NCBI GenBank assembly: GCA_041477005.1
Contig: JBGOUJ010000311.1
Coordinates: forward strand, 1-8,953
Source of the DNA: JBGOUJ01 sp041477005
GTDB lineage: Bacteria > Acidobacteriota > Terriglobia > Bryobacterales > JACQDG01
Reading direction: 5' to 3'
Length of the DNA: 8,953 nucleotides
A program made the translations under genes and the position numbers. Under the pieces are notes generated by a model that did no database searches, was not told the origin of the DNA, and saw only the letters and a list, made by a program, of their open reading frames with translations. Below are positions 1 to 6,810 of this stretch, piece by piece (position 1 is the stretch's first letter; the number at the start of each line of letters is the position of its first letter).

Positions 1-35
1 CTGCCTGAGCACCCCTGCCCCGAAAGGAGTGCACC

Positions 36-154
36 ATGAACGCTAAGCGGTTTATCGCTTTCCAGCCGCGCTGTTTTTGTGGTGGGCCAAGTCCTCGGAT
101 TCTTTGGGGATCGTGGTAGTCTTGATTTACAGACCGGCCAGGACGATTTGAAAA
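36..154 (+). pseudogene. Decayed start of a small membrane-protein-like gene
   Basis: An ATG at 36 follows a good ribosome binding site (AAAGGAGT at about 23-30) and reads MNAKRFIAF. The frame then yields unconvincing sequence and stops at TAG (117-119). A shift to the next frame near position 61-70 gives a hydrophobic run, AVFVVGQVLGFF, which is what would be expected after an MNAKRF-type start in small bacterial membrane proteins. That reading also becomes unconvincing and stops near 190. I read this as the frameshifted, truncated 5' end of a small inner-membrane protein gene. The family resemblance is from memory of similar N-termini, so the assignment is weak. Nothing else coding-like is visible between here and 334. 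Confidence 0.3.
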
Positions 155-334
155 CAGGCCTTGTGGGTGCGGGGTTCGACTCACTTGAGCGATAGTGCGC
201 AGCGATATCGCTCAACGGGCTTCCTCTTGAAGCAACAGGTGGGCGGATTTGAATTCGGCACAATTCTTGCAGCCGATTCTTCCAAACGCAACGATATTTC
301 GCTGGCGCGCCGACAGGACGCGAAAGGAGGCGCT

Positions 335-667
335 ATGCTGGCCGAGTTGAGTATCAGCCCGTTGGGACGCGGCACCCATCTAAGTCGTGACTTGGCGGAG
401 ATTCTGAAGATTGTTGACGATAGTAGGTTGAGATACTGCCTGACGCCTTCCGGCACGTGCATCGAAGGCGAATGGGATGAGGTCATGGCACTGGTGAAAC
501 GTTGTCATGACTACGCCCGAAAGGGCTCTGCCCACGTGATGACCACGGTGCGAATCGAGGACGAGGCCGGCGCCAGCGACAAGCTGAACGAAAACATCGC
601 CTCCGTGGAGCGGGCGGCGGGTCGCCAATTAAGGCGGCAAGTGCTGGCGCAATTGACTTCGTCCTGA
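335..667 (+). CDS. Thiamine-binding protein, MTH1187/YqgV family (DUF77)
   Basis: A 110-residue protein, the usual size for the MTH1187/YqgV family, whose members have a ferredoxin-like fold and bind thiamine or related ligands in the cytoplasm. Visible hallmarks are the N-terminal strand LAELSISPLG with GTHLS after it (residues 2-17), the central YCLTPSGTCIEGEWDEVM block (34-51), which matches the family's Y-x-L-x-P-x-G-T-x-I-E-G signature, and a helix followed by VMTTVRIEDE. The start at 335 was chosen because AAAGGAGG lies four bases upstream. The frame stays open back to 161, but that extension has no ribosome binding site and does not look like the family. No thiamine transport or synthesis gene is adjacent, so the ligand and role here are inferred from family only. 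A CBS-domain gene follows 30 bases downstream. Confidence 0.88.
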   Translation: MLAELSISPLGRGTHLSRDLAEILKIVDDSRLRYCLTPSGTCIEGEWDEVMALVKRCHDYARKGSAHVMTTVRIEDEAGASDKLNENIASVERAAGRQLRRQVLAQLTSS

Positions 668-687
668 CGGTTCGCTCACACCAATCT

Positions 688-692
688 GGAGG
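688..692 (+). promoter_or_regulatory. Ribosome binding site deciding the CBS gene start
   Basis: GGAGG at 688-692 lies five bases before the GTG at 698. The alternative in-frame GTG at 692 overlaps this element and cannot use it, so 698 is the better start. Confidence 0.6.
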
Positions 693-697
693 TGCGT

Positions 698-1204
698 GTG
701 AAGATTCGAGACATCATGACCGTGGATGTGAAGTTCTGTGGTCCGGACACCAATCTAGCCGCGGCCACGGAGATCATGTGGCGCAACAACTGCGGCACGC
801 TGCCGGTGCTGGACTCAGCCGGCAGACTCATTGGGATCGTCACCGACCGTGACATCGGCATCGCTGTAGGCACGAGGAACTGGAGAGCCAGCGACCTCGC
901 CATCCGCGACTTGGCCCTGAAGCCCGTATTCACCTGCGGGCCTAACGGCGATGTGCACGAGGCGCTTGAGATGATGTGCGAGCGCCAGATCAGGCGAGTG
1001 CCTGTGGTCGATGAAGATGGCAGGCTCGCAGGGATTGTGTGCCTGGATGAGCTTGCGCTTCGAGCGCAGAAGACCGCCAGCAAGAAGACTGCGGACATCT
1101 CATATGAGGATGTGGTGAACACCATGAAAGCTATCTGCGGGCACCGGGCCGCTGGACGGCCAAGGGTCGTAACGATGCCCGCTGGAGCGGTAGTAGCAGT
1201 TTAG
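698..1204 (+). CDS. Two-CBS-domain protein
   Basis: A 168-residue cytoplasmic protein made of a tandem CBS (Bateman) pair. The first CBS domain (about 1-57) opens with KIRDIMTVDVKFCGPDTNL and carries GTLPVLDSAGRLIGIVTDRD. The second (about 66-120) carries RQIRRVPVVDEDGRLAGIV. Such pairs commonly bind adenine nucleotides or S-adenosylmethionine and act as energy or stress sensors, but no ligand can be assigned from sequence alone. There is no attached catalytic or DNA-binding domain. A tail of about 45 residues rich in Lys, Ala and Arg follows (KTASKKTADI onward) and is not recognisable. The start is GTG at 698. It follows the thiamine-binding gene by 30 bases and is probably co-transcribed with it. 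Confidence 0.9.
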   Translation: MKIRDIMTVDVKFCGPDTNLAAATEIMWRNNCGTLPVLDSAGRLIGIVTDRDIGIAVGTRNWRASDLAIRDLALKPVFTCGPNGDVHEALEMMCERQIRRVPVVDEDGRLAGIVCLDELALRAQKTASKKTADISYEDVVNTMKAICGHRAAGRPRVVTMPAGAVVAV

Positions 1205-1551
1205 CTGGCGCGGCGCCCGCAGCGGGGACGCACCTCGGGATCTCAGCGGGCGGGTGGTACCAGGCAGGAATCGCCGCGCGGCGAGAACGACTGGCAGGGG
1301 CTCGAATGTCTGCCCGCGGGCACCAGGCGCCACCCGGTCAGCACCAGCCAGGGAGCGGAGATCGCCTACCACGATGGCGCGACGGTTGGAATCCCGGGCG
1401 CCAGTTCTTCCAACCCCTCCCTTAACGGGCAGTTCAACCGTTCAGCGATCTGTTTCCTGAACGGGATCATCAACACCGACTTGGACGACCCTCGCACTCT
1501 CACGCCGATGCCGCGACCCATTGGCTGGCGAGACCTTGAAAGGAGGAGGCC
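1205..1551 (+). other. Coding-like open frame without a start (gene remnant or unannotated ORF)
   Basis: This gap holds no gene with a proper start, yet the frame directly after the CBS stop codon (TAG 1202-1204, same frame) stays open to 1696. Between about 1250 and 1540 most of its codons end in G or C, as in real genes of this window. The reading includes GENDWQGLECLPAGTRRHP, LNGQFNRSAICFLNGIINT and TPMPRPIGWRDLE. There is no ATG or GTG before 1508 and no ribosome binding site. Running to the stop at 1696 would overlap the receiver gene by about 145 bases. It is most simply a 5'-truncated remnant, or a former extension of the CBS gene. I do not recognise the family. A competing frame (1254-1460) has a GTG but looks less protein-like. 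Confidence 0.3.
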
Positions 1552-2091
1552 GTGTTCCCCCCGAAGAAGCCGCCGGCCCTCTCTAATGTTCCAGCTGGCG
1601 CCGCAAGTTACGCGCCCGCTGAGCCTCGTTTCCCCAAAGTCGGCCCGAGCAGCCAGCGTGGCCCATCCGGACAGGCGCTTGCTGTTCTGGTCGTGACTCC
1701 CTTTGAGGAGGATCTCCTTTCCCTTCGGGAGATATTCGATCCAGCAGGGTGGAAAATGCAGGGCGCTCGAACCTGCCACGAGGCGGTGGCCGTCCTGCGT
1801 GAGAACCCGGCGCCAATCCTCCTCTGTGAGTCAAAGTTGCCGGACGGCGACTGGAGGGACATCCTGAACGAGAGTTCGCTTTTAGGTGGTCCGCTTTTTT
1901 TGATAGTGACCTCCCGGCTGGCGGACGAGTATCTGTGGGCTGAAGTGCTCAACCTTGGCGGGTATGACGTGCTTCTGAAGCCCTTTGACGCGAATGAGGT
2001 CTCGCGGGTGGTTCGCCTGGCTTGGTCGCACTGGAAGGCGGCTTCGCAACGAACCAATCTGGAACGCAACACCCGGAAGGCGGCAGTTTGA
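1552..2091 (+). CDS. Stand-alone response-regulator receiver protein with Glu at the phospho-acceptor site
   Basis: A 179-residue protein with a GTG start behind AAAGGAGG (1539-1546). The first 40 residues are a Pro/Ser/Gly-rich, probably disordered extension. A CheY-like receiver fold follows (about 43-158): beta-1 LAVLVVTPFEED with the acidic pair at 52-54, beta-3 PILLCESKLPDGDW, beta-4 FLIVTSR with Thr120/Ser121, and beta-5 DVLLKPFD with the conserved Lys143-Pro. In the usual D-x-x-(L/M)-P arrangement the phosphorylated Asp is replaced by Glu93 (E-S-K-L-P). Glu can mimic a phosphorylated state, so the domain may be constitutively active or phosphorylation-independent. There is no DNA-binding or enzymatic output domain, and no histidine kinase lies in the window. 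The function is probably protein-protein signalling, but the partner is unknown. Confidence 0.85.
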   Translation: MFPPKKPPALSNVPAGAASYAPAEPRFPKVGPSSQRGPSGQALAVLVVTPFEEDLLSLREIFDPAGWKMQGARTCHEAVAVLRENPAPILLCESKLPDGDWRDILNESSLLGGPLFLIVTSRLADEYLWAEVLNLGGYDVLLKPFDANEVSRVVRLAWSHWKAASQRTNLERNTRKAAV

Positions 2092-2128
2092 CTGCAAAAA
2101 GCGACTACCGGGGAAAGTAATTGGGAGC

Positions 2129-2140
2129 AAGGAGGTGATC
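2129..2140 (+). promoter_or_regulatory. Full-length Shine-Dalgarno sequence
   Basis: AAGGAGGTGATC at 2129-2140 is an exact 12-base complement of the conserved 3' end of bacterial 16S rRNA. It sits just before the ATG at 2143, with the GGAGG core seven bases from the start. It strongly supports that start and predicts efficient translation of the small membrane protein. Confidence 0.8.
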
Positions 2141-2142
2141 TT

Positions 2143-2565
2143 ATGTTGAGCGCGAAGCGATTATTGATAGCCACGATCCTCGGTTTTTTGTGTGGTTTGC
2201 TCTCCTGGGTTGGCGCCCGGTCCGTGGCTCCTGAGGCGATCCCCTGGTCGGGAGTTCTCGCCATTGTCCTCAGCCGCACCGTCCTGGGCTTTGCGATTGG
2301 CCTCAGCGCGTGGCGAGTCGCCTGGTGGCTCCATGGCCTGCTGCTTGGCCTGATCTTCAGCCTTCCGGCAGCTTTCGGCGGACTGTGGGTGGGCATGGGC
2401 TGGTACCCGGGCTTCGTGGGTCCGCTGGTCGGCGGTCTGATCATCGGCTTCTTGATCGAGTTGATCACGTCTGTAGGCTTCAAAGCCAGAGCGGCGGGTA
2501 GAGAACTTGGTCTTCAGGACAGTTCGCGCGCGGGTGCGACAGGAGGCGGTTATGGTGAGCCATGA
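2143..2565 (+). CDS. Small four-helix integral membrane protein of unknown function
   Basis: A 140-residue, very hydrophobic protein rich in Gly, Leu and Trp. Four membrane segments are visible at about 7-24, 36-56, 60-82 and 91-110. Two of them carry spaced glycines (GLLLGLIF and GGLIIGFLIE) that suit close helix packing. A short basic and polar tail (about 112-140) follows, and its positive charges (KARAAGR) suggest that it is cytoplasmic. I see no catalytic motif, transporter signature or lipobox, and I do not recognise the family. The start is fixed by an exact anti-Shine-Dalgarno match. Its TGA (2563-2565) overlaps an ATG at 2562 that belongs to a broken DksA/TraR-like gene, so the two were probably translationally coupled before the latter decayed. 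Together with the receiver gene 51 bases upstream it may belong to a stress-related unit; this is inference from context. Confidence 0.7.
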   Translation: MLSAKRLLIATILGFLCGLLSWVGARSVAPEAIPWSGVLAIVLSRTVLGFAIGLSAWRVAWWLHGLLLGLIFSLPAAFGGLWVGMGWYPGFVGPLVGGLIIGFLIELITSVGFKARAAGRELGLQDSSRAGATGGGYGEP

Positions 2566-2741
2566 GCAAGCGGCTAACAAAAGCGCAGGTTGATCGGTAC
2601 AAGTAGATACTGGAGAGCAAGGCGAGGGCGCTGAGAACAAGCCTGTTGCGGCCAGCCGCAGGCCACCTTTCGGTCCGCCGGGAAGAGTTGATCGACGTGG
2701 CCGATCTCTCCACGGAAGCCGCACAAGCCCGCGAACAATAA
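2552..2741 (+). pseudogene. Broken DksA/TraR-family gene
   Basis: The frame from ATG 2562 reads MSKRLTKAQVDRYK, then an amber stop (TAG 2604-2606), then continues in the same frame as ILESKARALRTSLL and DVADLSTEAAQARE before TAA at 2739-2741. This matches the N-terminal coiled-coil region of DksA/TraR proteins, in which (N/T)-x-A-Q-L-x-x-(F/Y)-(R/K)-x-x-L-E is followed by a D-x-x-D-x-(A/S)-x-x-(A/E) stretch. Those proteins bind RNA polymerase and modulate transcription in stress. The TAG is one substitution from CAG, AAG or GAG. The C-terminal four-cysteine zinc-finger half is absent. The best-placed ribosome binding site (AGGAGG 2541-2546) serves the ATG at 2552, in another frame that stops after 13 codons, which suggests a frameshift at the start as well. 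I judge it nonfunctional. Confidence 0.65.
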
Positions 2742-2788
2742 CGCGCCCGGTTTGCGAACGCGGCTCGCCCTTTAGCGGTAACCCCTCA

Positions 2789-2998
2789 CTACTCTTGATA
2801 GCACGAGCGAGCCCGGTTGCAGGCCCGCTCGTCCACTACCTGACCGTCGGGACCCAGGCAATTCTGGGTGAGCACGCACCAGCACAGAGGATCGCCGGAA
2901 CGCGGGACCGTCGGGTCCTGCTCGGTTTCGACGAACATGCCTTTCCAGCGGATATTCCCGCAACGGTCGGGCGGCGATTTCCATCCCGCGTCGTCCAT
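2789..2998 (-). CDS. Small cysteine-rich protein at the end of the Mo-hydroxylase operon, function unknown
   Basis: A 69-residue soluble protein without signal peptide or membrane segment. It has six cysteines (13, 39, 41, 47, 60, 66), including a CWC pair, and is rich in Trp, Asp and Pro: DRCGNIRWKGMFVETEQDP and PLCWCVLTQNCLGPDGQV are its most protein-like stretches. The start at 2998 was chosen because GGGAGG (3012-3007) lies eight bases upstream. The ATG at 3004 is only two bases from that site. The gene begins two bases after the stop of the FAD subunit, so the two are almost certainly co-translated. The cysteines could bind Fe-S or zinc, or form disulfides if the protein is exported with the enzyme. 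I do not recognise a family and assign no function. The genomic position suggests an accessory role for the oxidoreductase. Confidence 0.6.
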   Translation of the reverse strand: MDDAGWKSPPDRCGNIRWKGMFVETEQDPTVPRSGDPLCWCVLTQNCLGPDGQVVDERACNRARSCYQE

Positions 2999-3000
2999 GA

Positions 3001-3984
3001 TCATGCCCTCCCGGCAGCGGCCAAGAGCGCGCGTTGGACGGCAACCTTGGCCAGTTGGACTTTATAGCGATTTTGGCTAAGCGGGGCGGCCGGCGCCAGG
3101 GCGGCTTCCGCAGCCGCCGCGGCGGTCGACTCACTGACCGCTTTACCTATCAGCGCCTGCGCCGCTTCCCGCGAGTTCCAGGGCGTGGGCGCTACATGGC
3201 CCAGCACCACCCGCCCGAACTCGACAGTCTCCCCGCTCAGCTTGAGCGTCACCGAAGCCGTCGCCAGCGGCCAATCCAGACTCTCCCGCTGACGGACTTC
3301 ATAAGTGGCGCTCCGGACGCCGCTCGACGGTGGAACCAGGATCTCGGTCAGAATCTCGTTGGGTTTCAGGTCCACCTCGCGCACCGTCGGATCGTCGGGA
3401 GCCAGGAAAAATCGGCCCAGCTCGACGCTGCGTTTCCCCGAAGCCGATGCCAAAAACACCTTGGCGTCCAAGGCCACCAATGGCGGCCCCAAGCTGGAGG
3501 CACTGATGAACTTGGCAGGCCCACGATTGCCGAGGATGGCATGGTGCCGGTTCTCGCCGTTCGTAACCAGCTCGCGACCTTGTGGGTCGCGTGCCAGCAA
3601 GCCGAACCCCTTGCGGAAATACCAGCAGCGAGGACGCTGGCAGAGATCACCGCCAACCGTGCCCATGGCCCGGATTTGGGGACTTGACACGCCGCGCGCG
3701 GCCTGAACGAGCGCTGGAAAATCCCGGAGGAGCCGAGCATTGTCCAGAAGCTCTTCGAGCGTGACCATGGCGCCGATGTGCAGTCCGTCCCCTGCCGTCC
3801 GGATCCCCCGGAGCTCCTTGATGCCACTCAGGCTTACCACACGCTTGGGCGTGTGCACGTAGTCCTTAAGCAGACTGAGAAGATCGGTGCCTCCCGCCAG
3901 CAGATCGACTTCTCCCCACTGCGGACCCAGTAAGCTAAATGCCTCTTTCAGAGTTCTTGGACTTGCATATTCGAAGGCTTGCAT
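3001..3984 (-). CDS. FAD-binding subunit of a xanthine dehydrogenase/aldehyde oxidase-family enzyme (YagS/PaoB/CoxM type)
   Basis: A 327-residue medium subunit that passes electrons from the 2Fe-2S clusters to FAD. The FAD-binding signatures are present: LLAGGTDLLSLLKD (28-41) for the pyrophosphate and MGTVGGDLCQRPRCWYFR (107-124), the YagS-type T-V-G-G-(D/N) loop. GENRHHAILG (143-152) and the C-terminal domain with LKPNEILTEILVP and VVLGHVAP complete the fold. E. coli PaoB has an extra 4Fe-4S cluster bound by cysteines after the CxYFR segment. Here only the QRPRC cysteine remains and the following stretch reads KGFGLLARDPQG, so that extra cluster is probably absent. The start ATG (3984) overlaps the stop of the large subunit (TGATG) and has GGGAGG upstream, which indicates translational coupling. 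The order small, large, medium on this strand is intact. Confidence 0.93.
   Translation of the reverse strand: MQAFEYASPRTLKEAFSLLGPQWGEVDLLAGGTDLLSLLKDYVHTPKRVVSLSGIKELRGIRTAGDGLHIGAMVTLEELLDNARLLRDFPALVQAARGVSSPQIRAMGTVGGDLCQRPRCWYFRKGFGLLARDPQGRELVTNGENRHHAILGNRGPAKFISASSLGPPLVALDAKVFLASASGKRSVELGRFFLAPDDPTVREVDLKPNEILTEILVPPSSGVRSATYEVRQRESLDWPLATASVTLKLSGETVEFGRVVLGHVAPTPWNSREAAQALIGKAVSESTAAAAAEAALAPAAPLSQNRYKVQLAKVAVQRALLAAAGRA
3007..3012 (-). promoter_or_regulatory. Ribosome binding site deciding the start of the cysteine-rich protein
   Basis: On the minus strand GGGAGG (3012 to 3007) lies eight bases before the ATG at 2998 and only two before the ATG at 3004. The spacing favours 2998. 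Confidence 0.5.
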
Positions 3985-6137
3985 CAGGCTCTGCCTCCCT
4001 TCTCCAAGGCGGCCAGCACCTTGTCTGGGGTCATCGGAAGCGTTGGAATGCGGGCGCCAATAGCATTGGCGACCGCGTTCGCGATAGCGGCGATCGGGGA
4101 AATAACGGGCGGCTCGCCCAGGCCGATCACGCCGCGGTTATCGTAAAGGCCGGTCATCATGTGGATCACGATCTCGCCCACCTCTCCCATGCCGGTGAGC
4201 TTGTTGAACTCCATATCGGCGTTGAGCATTCGGCCGGTTTGCTCGTCGTAGATCCGCTCTTCGAAAAGGGCGCCGCTCATAGCCATGCAGATAGCGCCAT
4301 AACACTGGCTTTCGGCCGCCTTGAGATTGATGATGAGGCCGCAGTCTTGCACGGCGACCATCTTCTTCACGGCGACGATGCCCGTCTCGGTGTCCACCTC
4401 GACTTCGGCCATCTGAACGCCCCCCACCCCGCTGTCGATGAGGTTGCCCTCGTCGCGCGCCGGGTTGCGCCCGAGTTCCGAAATCGGCTTGGCGCCGAGC
4501 TTCGAGCAGGCGGCCTTCCAGGTGAGACTCTTCGATGTGTCACCCTGCACCTGGATTCGCCCATCGACCGCGGCCAACTGGTCGGGCGGGACGCCGAGGA
4601 ATGGCGCCACCACCTCGAAGAGCTTGTCCAAGGATTTCACGGCAGCCCGGCGAGTGGACGAAGAGACGCCGCCGACCGTGGTCGATCCACCCGAGGGGCC
4701 CGAGGGCGGATAGTTAGTATCACCAATTTGCACCTGGATCGCGCTCAGGGGTAGCCCCAGAGTCTCCGCCGCTACCACTCCGATCACGGTGCGGGTGCCG
4801 GTACCGAGGTCCTGGCTGGCGAGTTGCACCTGTACGCTACCGTCCGTGTGGATGCTCATGCGGCAATCGCTGTCGTGACCCCGCCCACCCCACGTATGCA
4901 GCGCGAGGCCTACACCACGTTTGATGGGACCCTCGCCGGCCCGGCCGCGGGGGTGCCACTTTGCCTTCCAGTCCATCAGTTCGGCGGCTTTGAGCAGCTC
5001 GGCCCGATACACCTCCCCGCGCGGGGTAAGCCCGACGTTCTTCAGGAAGAACTCGAGCGGGTCCATGTTCAGTTTTGCCGCCAGGTCCTCCAGGGCGCAC
5101 ATCGTCAGTAGACAGGCCTGCGGGTGATTCGGAGCGCGCCAGGCGCGGGTCGGACCGGTGTGGGTCGCCACCGATACGTGGCGTTTGCGCTGATTGGGAA
5201 TCTCAAATACGTAAGGAATAGGCGGCATACCGCCGCCCGATGGGCCTCCCGTCGACCACGACTCAGATTCCCAGCCCACCACGGTCCCGTCCTTGCGGGC
5301 GGCCACCCGGACGCGTGCGTAATCAGAAGGCCTCGCCCCGGCCATCAGCAGCTCCTGATCCCGGTCCAGCATCAGCTTCACGGGTCTGCCGGTCTTCTTT
5401 GCGAGCAGGGCGCACACTACACCCCACCGCTCCGGAGAGAACTTCGACCCGAATCCTCCGCCCATGTGCTCGCAAACGACTCGGACGTTGGATGGCTTGA
5501 CATTACCCATGCCCGGTTCCGAAGACAACGCTTTGGCCAGCTCGCCACCGATGCTGCTCACGGCCTGAGTCGTCGCGTAGACGGTACACTTATCGCCGTC
5601 CCACTGCACCACCTGGCCATGCGCCTCCTGGCAGCAATGGGTGACCGTCGGCAGCCCGTAGTAGCCTTCGTGAACCACGTCCGCTGCCGCGAAAGCCTGG
5701 TCCGGGTTGCCCGTGGTTTGGGTTGCCGAGGGCTTGGTCATGCCGGCAGCTTTGTTCAGATCTTCTTCCTTCACCAGGTGTGGCAGAACCTCGTACTCCA
5801 CCCGGATCTTGCGGACTCCATCTCGCGCCAGATCCTCAGTATCGGCGGCCACGGCAGCAACTTCCGCGCCTTCCCACTGGAGTTCGGTTCCGGGCGGCGA
5901 CATGATATGCACTGCCCGGACGCCCACAAGCTGCTCGGCCTCGCTCGCGTCGATCGTCTTCACCCTGGCATGTGCGCACGGGCTCGTCAGCAGCTTGGCG
6001 ATCAGTATGCCCGGGAGCTTTACATCGTAATAATATGTGGCGGCCCCGGTCACCTTGACCGGGCCCTCCAGCCGGTTCACGCGCCGGCCGATCAGGCTGC
6101 GCTTCTCCGCAGGGGGCCAATCGTATTTGCTAGGCAC
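3984..6137 (-). CDS. Molybdopterin-binding large subunit of a xanthine dehydrogenase/aldehyde oxidase-family enzyme (YagR/PaoC type)
   Basis: A 717-residue catalytic subunit, close to the length of E. coli PaoC. It starts with the aldehyde oxidase a/b-hammerhead domain (IGRRVNRLEGPVKVTGAATY at 16-35). The molybdopterin domain contains CCQEAHGQVVQWDGD (168-182), MGGGFGSKF (225-233) and WRAPNHPQ, the counterpart of the R-(A/G)-P-G substrate-site segment. The C-terminal GLGEPPVISPIAAIANA supplies the catalytic glutamate (Glu675), equivalent to Glu1261 of bovine xanthine oxidase. Such enzymes hydroxylate an aldehyde or N-heterocycle using water; the real substrate cannot be read from sequence. 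The start is GTG at 6137 behind AAAGGAGG, overlapping the end of the small subunit by 8 bases. It has no signal peptide and would travel with the Tat-bearing small subunit. No XdhC-type maturation gene is in the window. Confidence 0.95.
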   Translation of the reverse strand: MPSKYDWPPAEKRSLIGRRVNRLEGPVKVTGAATYYYDVKLPGILIAKLLTSPCAHARVKTIDASEAEQLVGVRAVHIMSPPGTELQWEGAEVAAVAADTEDLARDGVRKIRVEYEVLPHLVKEEDLNKAAGMTKPSATQTTGNPDQAFAAADVVHEGYYGLPTVTHCCQEAHGQVVQWDGDKCTVYATTQAVSSIGGELAKALSSEPGMGNVKPSNVRVVCEHMGGGFGSKFSPERWGVVCALLAKKTGRPVKLMLDRDQELLMAGARPSDYARVRVAARKDGTVVGWESESWSTGGPSGGGMPPIPYVFEIPNQRKRHVSVATHTGPTRAWRAPNHPQACLLTMCALEDLAAKLNMDPLEFFLKNVGLTPRGEVYRAELLKAAELMDWKAKWHPRGRAGEGPIKRGVGLALHTWGGRGHDSDCRMSIHTDGSVQVQLASQDLGTGTRTVIGVVAAETLGLPLSAIQVQIGDTNYPPSGPSGGSTTVGGVSSSTRRAAVKSLDKLFEVVAPFLGVPPDQLAAVDGRIQVQGDTSKSLTWKAACSKLGAKPISELGRNPARDEGNLIDSGVGGVQMAEVEVDTETGIVAVKKMVAVQDCGLIINLKAAESQCYGAICMAMSGALFEERIYDEQTGRMLNADMEFNKLTGMGEVGEIVIHMMTGLYDNRGVIGLGEPPVISPIAAIANAVANAIGARIPTLPMTPDKVLAALEKGGRA

Positions 6138-6732
6138 GTCTACCTCCTTTCCTGTCTCGGGATCCGTCGACTACTGCCTGCCGGATGCCCACATAAGTGC
6201 CGCAGCGGCAAAGATTGCCTCCCAGTCCCTTCCTGACGTCCTCCAAAGTCGGATTGGGATGCTTGTCGAGAAACGCCTTGGCCGCCATAACGAAACCCGG
6301 TGTGCAGAATCCGCATTGCAGGGCGTCGTTCTCTACGAAGGCCGCCTGCAGCGGATGCAGCTTTCCCCCCGATGACAACCCTTCGATGGTCTGGATCTCC
6401 TTGCCTTGGGCTTCGATGGCGAGGACGCTGCATGCATACACCGGACGGCCGGCAAGAAGCACTGTGCAACTGCCGCAAGCGCCGCGGTCGCACACCTTCT
6501 TGGCCCCGGTTAGGTCCAGGTGATCGCGCAACGCGTCAAGCAGCGTGACGCGCGGCTCGATGTTCAGGTTGTGAATCCTGCCGTTGACTCGCAGCTCGAC
6601 GCGGACCGCTTCTGGGCCGACCGTGCCCGGCCGTGCCGCTTTCGCAGCATCCGACCGTGCGACCGCCACGCCGCCGCTCACGCCCATTCCTTGCAGGAAC
6701 GTGCGGCGGGAAAAACCGCTCTTCTTTTTCAT
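6130..6732 (-). CDS. 2Fe-2S subunit with Tat signal, xanthine dehydrogenase/aldehyde oxidase family (YagT/PaoA type)
   Basis: A 200-residue iron-sulfur subunit. The N-terminus has a twin-arginine signal, SGFSRRTFLQGMG (5-17), followed by a weakly hydrophobic Gly/Ala/Val stretch, so the folded complex is predicted to be exported. The plant-type ferredoxin domain has CDRGACGSC (Cys81, 86, 89) and Cys101. The all-helical second domain has QCGFCTPG (Cys140, 143) and GNLCRCG (Cys175, 177). All eight cluster ligands are therefore present. The start at 6732 was chosen because AAAGGA (6746-6741) lies eight bases upstream. The frame extends to 6795, but the added residues precede the Tat motif without a suitable site. 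It is the first gene of the enzyme operon and overlaps the large subunit by 8 bases. It passes electrons from the Mo centre to FAD. Confidence 0.95.
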   Translation of the reverse strand: MKKKSGFSRRTFLQGMGVSGGVAVARSDAAKAARPGTVGPEAVRVELRVNGRIHNLNIEPRVTLLDALRDHLDLTGAKKVCDRGACGSCTVLLAGRPVYACSVLAIEAQGKEIQTIEGLSSGGKLHPLQAAFVENDALQCGFCTPGFVMAAKAFLDKHPNPTLEDVRKGLGGNLCRCGTYVGIRQAVVDGSRDRKGGRRA

Positions 6733-6810
6733 GCGGACCATCCTTTCGGTGGTGGATTTGAGGCTCTCACGATCCGATCTCTCGAACTGCTGCAAGTGCT
6801 TCGGTCGAGG

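Noticed and set aside
161..334. N-terminal extension of the thiamine-binding protein
   Set aside because: The family is about 100 residues and the ATG at 335 has an excellent ribosome binding site; the extension has neither.
1608..2483. Minus-strand open frame of 291 codons
   Set aside because: It is antisense to the receiver and membrane-protein genes, both of which have clear motifs or hydrophobic segments and strong ribosome binding sites.
2803..2832. Imperfect inverted repeat (CGAGCGAGCC / GGCCCGCTCG) as a terminator
   Set aside because: It has a mismatch, no T-run, and lies inside the coding end of the cysteine-rich protein.
3939..4754. Long plus-strand open frame, 271 codons
   Set aside because: It lies opposite the molybdopterin subunit, is rich in His/Arg/Leu as expected of an antisense frame in GC-rich DNA, and shows no motif.
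5124..6236. Plus-strand open frame of 370 codons
   Set aside because: It is antisense to the well-supported large subunit of the Mo enzyme and has no recognisable content or ribosome binding site.
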